Source of the DNA: an uncultured Flavobacteriaceae bacterium
GTDB taxonomy: Bacteria; Bacteroidota; Bacteroidia; Flavobacteriales; Flavobacteriaceae
Length of the DNA: 64,000 nucleotides
NCBI GenBank assembly: GCA_947503005.1
Contig: CANNCA010000002.1
Coordinates: 620,001-684,000, forward strand
Direction: 5' to 3'
In this document: positions 63,064 to 64,000 of the stretch, one piece after another
Layout of the letters: the number at the start of each line of letters is the position of its first letter
Position numbering within the stretch: the first letter of the stretch is position 1
Translations under genes and position numbers: made by a program
The notes under the pieces: generated by a model
The model's database searches: none
Told to the model about the DNA's origin: nothing
The model's input: the letters and a program-made list of their open reading frames with translations, nothing else

Positions 63064-64000
63064 TTATTTTCTTAATTCGTCCATTGCCTTGTCAATTGCC
63101 TTTTCTGCTATAGGATATTCTTCAAGAAAACTATCGTATAAAAATTTTAGGTGTTTCAAATCGGAATCTGAATTACAACATTTTTGAATTTGTTCTACTA
63201 TTTCAAGTAGGGTTACGGTTTGCATCATTTTCAGGCCGGACTTGATTTTATGAGCTGCAAAGCCAATTTGCTTACTATCAGAATTTTCTAAATGTAATCT
63301 GACATTGCCAATAAATTCCAAGGCATTTTGCTTATATAGTACCATCAATTCTTCCAACAATTCCACTTGCCCCATACATTCTTCAAGAATACCTGAAAGG
63401 TCAATCTGGGTTTTCTCAGTTTTGTTATTCTTTGAATTTATTGAGCTAGAGGCTTCAATTACGGTTATACTCGTATCTCTTTTATTGTCAACAAGTTTTT
63501 GTAACAATTCATCTGAACTGTACGGTTTCAAAATAAAATCATCAAAACCACATTTTTGACATTCTTCCTTATCACGAGCTGAGAAATCGGCACTTAAGGC
63601 GATTATCGGAATTGATGTAGCGTCAGGTTTTTCAAAACTTCTGATGAGTTTAGCAATTTCAAAGCCGCTCATACCGGGCATTTTCAAATCCATCAGGACC
63701 AAATCGATTTTGTGATTTGCTAAAACATGTAGTCCAAATTGGGCATTGTCGGTGATATAGGTTTTACACTCCCAAGCCTTAAGGCGTTGATCGATAAGTC
63801 TTTGATTTAAAATGTTGTCTTCAAAGATTAAAACCTGCATACCGCTTACGGCATCTTTTTGTTTTGCAGAAACCTGTGAAAGAATATCGGTCGTCTGAAC
63901 GGGACTCTCAGCATTTGAAACTTCAAACGGTACCGAAAACTCAAAAGTAGTTCCAGCACCCAATTCACTGGTCACTTTAATTCTACCACCCAATTGTTCA
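63064..64000 (-). CDS. Hybrid histidine kinase, C-terminal part (cut by right edge)
   Basis: About 312 codons are visible, open at base 64000. The end of the ATPase domain (GGRIKVTSELGAGTTFEFSVPF) is followed by a receiver domain (FEDN, phosphorylation Asp in LVLMDLKMPG, KPYSS) and a C-terminal Hpt domain with phospho-His in FAAHKIKSG. An apparent start codon (TTG) at 63993 is not credible because it lies inside the ATPase domain. The gene leads the polysaccharide-linked cluster and probably feeds the single-domain response regulator. Confidence 0.92.
   Translation of the reverse strand, partial: EQLGGRIKVTSELGAGTTFEFSVPFEVSNAESPVQTTDILSQVSAKQKDAVSGMQVLIFEDNILNQRLIDQRLKAWECKTYITDNAQFGLHVLANHKIDLVLMDLKMPGMSGFEIAKLIRSFEKPDATSIPIIALSADFSARDKEECQKCGFDDFILKPYSSDELLQKLVDNKRDTSITVIEASSSINSKNNKTEKTQIDLSGILEECMGQVELLEELMVLYKQNALEFIGNVRLHLENSDSKQIGFAAHKIKSGLKMMQTVTLLEIVEQIQKCCNSDSDLKHLKFLYDSFLEEYPIAEKAIDKAMDELRK

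Noticed and set aside
63064-63993. Start codon at 63993 for the hybrid kinase
   Set aside because: The frame continues to the window edge and the position is within the ATPase domain, so the gene is partial.
1-64000. Prophage, integrative element or IS
   Set aside because: No integrase, transposase, phage structural gene or tRNA target was seen.

Overview
The window looks like a chromosome segment of a marine Flavobacteriaceae member (phylum Bacteroidota). It is AT-rich. It carries a short RpoD without the long N-terminal region, many lipoproteins with a Cys lipobox followed by an acidic linker, a family-9-type carbohydrate-binding/DUF5916 protein, menaquinone synthesis (MenB) and a carotenoid operon of the kind found in pigmented marine flavobacteria. 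I saw no rRNA or tRNA genes, insertion sequences, prophage or CRISPR array. Most of the region reads as stable chromosome.

Layout. 1-7 kb: a LytS-type sensor kinase (cut by the left edge), an ABC exporter, a DoxX protein, an EamA transporter, a zinc carboxypeptidase and RlmF. 7-12.4 kb: two helicases, a DUF1080 lipoprotein, an exported-looking methyltransferase and a CxxC protein. 12.3-15.2 kb: two lipoproteins flank an array of three very small paralogous genes. 15.3-17.3 kb: a VTC polyphosphate-polymerase operon. 17.5-28.3 kb: a GH10 xylanase-like lipoprotein, a cold-shock protein, a GntR regulator with a palindromic operator, a penicillin-acylase-like enzyme, an ECF sigma factor with a membrane partner, and a DUF5916/nucleotidyltransferase/amidohydrolase operon. 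28.4-30.2 kb: a VWA lipoprotein, then two paralogous 55-residue single-span membrane proteins. 30.2-35 kb: a cell-wall group (M14 peptidase, amidase, 3D-domain protein) with a pirin and a serine hydrolase. 35-36.4 kb: a nested palindromic repeat region and menB. 36.6-43 kb: a tight seven-gene operon for a modified carotenoid, ending in a TPR protein and a DUF4056 protein. 43.4-53 kb: peptidases, a metzincin-like lipoprotein, a glycosyltransferase, a second RadD-like helicase, a hydroxyacid reductase and a DUF6155 protein. 53.2-54.4 kb: rpoD, then a pair of tiny LNEILS-motif genes. 54.5-64 kb: a cluster that looks like a two-component-linked exopolysaccharide synthase: hybrid kinase, response regulator, HEAT-repeat membrane protein, processive GT2, LtaS-like transferase with TPRs, and a YaiO-like outer-membrane barrel.

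Two things stand out. The window holds three unrelated sets of tiny tandem paralogous genes (13.8-14.3, 29.7-30.2 and 54.1-54.35 kb). Most are too short for ordinary gene calling, and in two of the sets RNA hairpins separate the copies. The 54.5-64 kb cluster also combines polysaccharide synthase, phosphoglycerol-transferase-like and signalling modules in a way I do not recognise from a characterised system.
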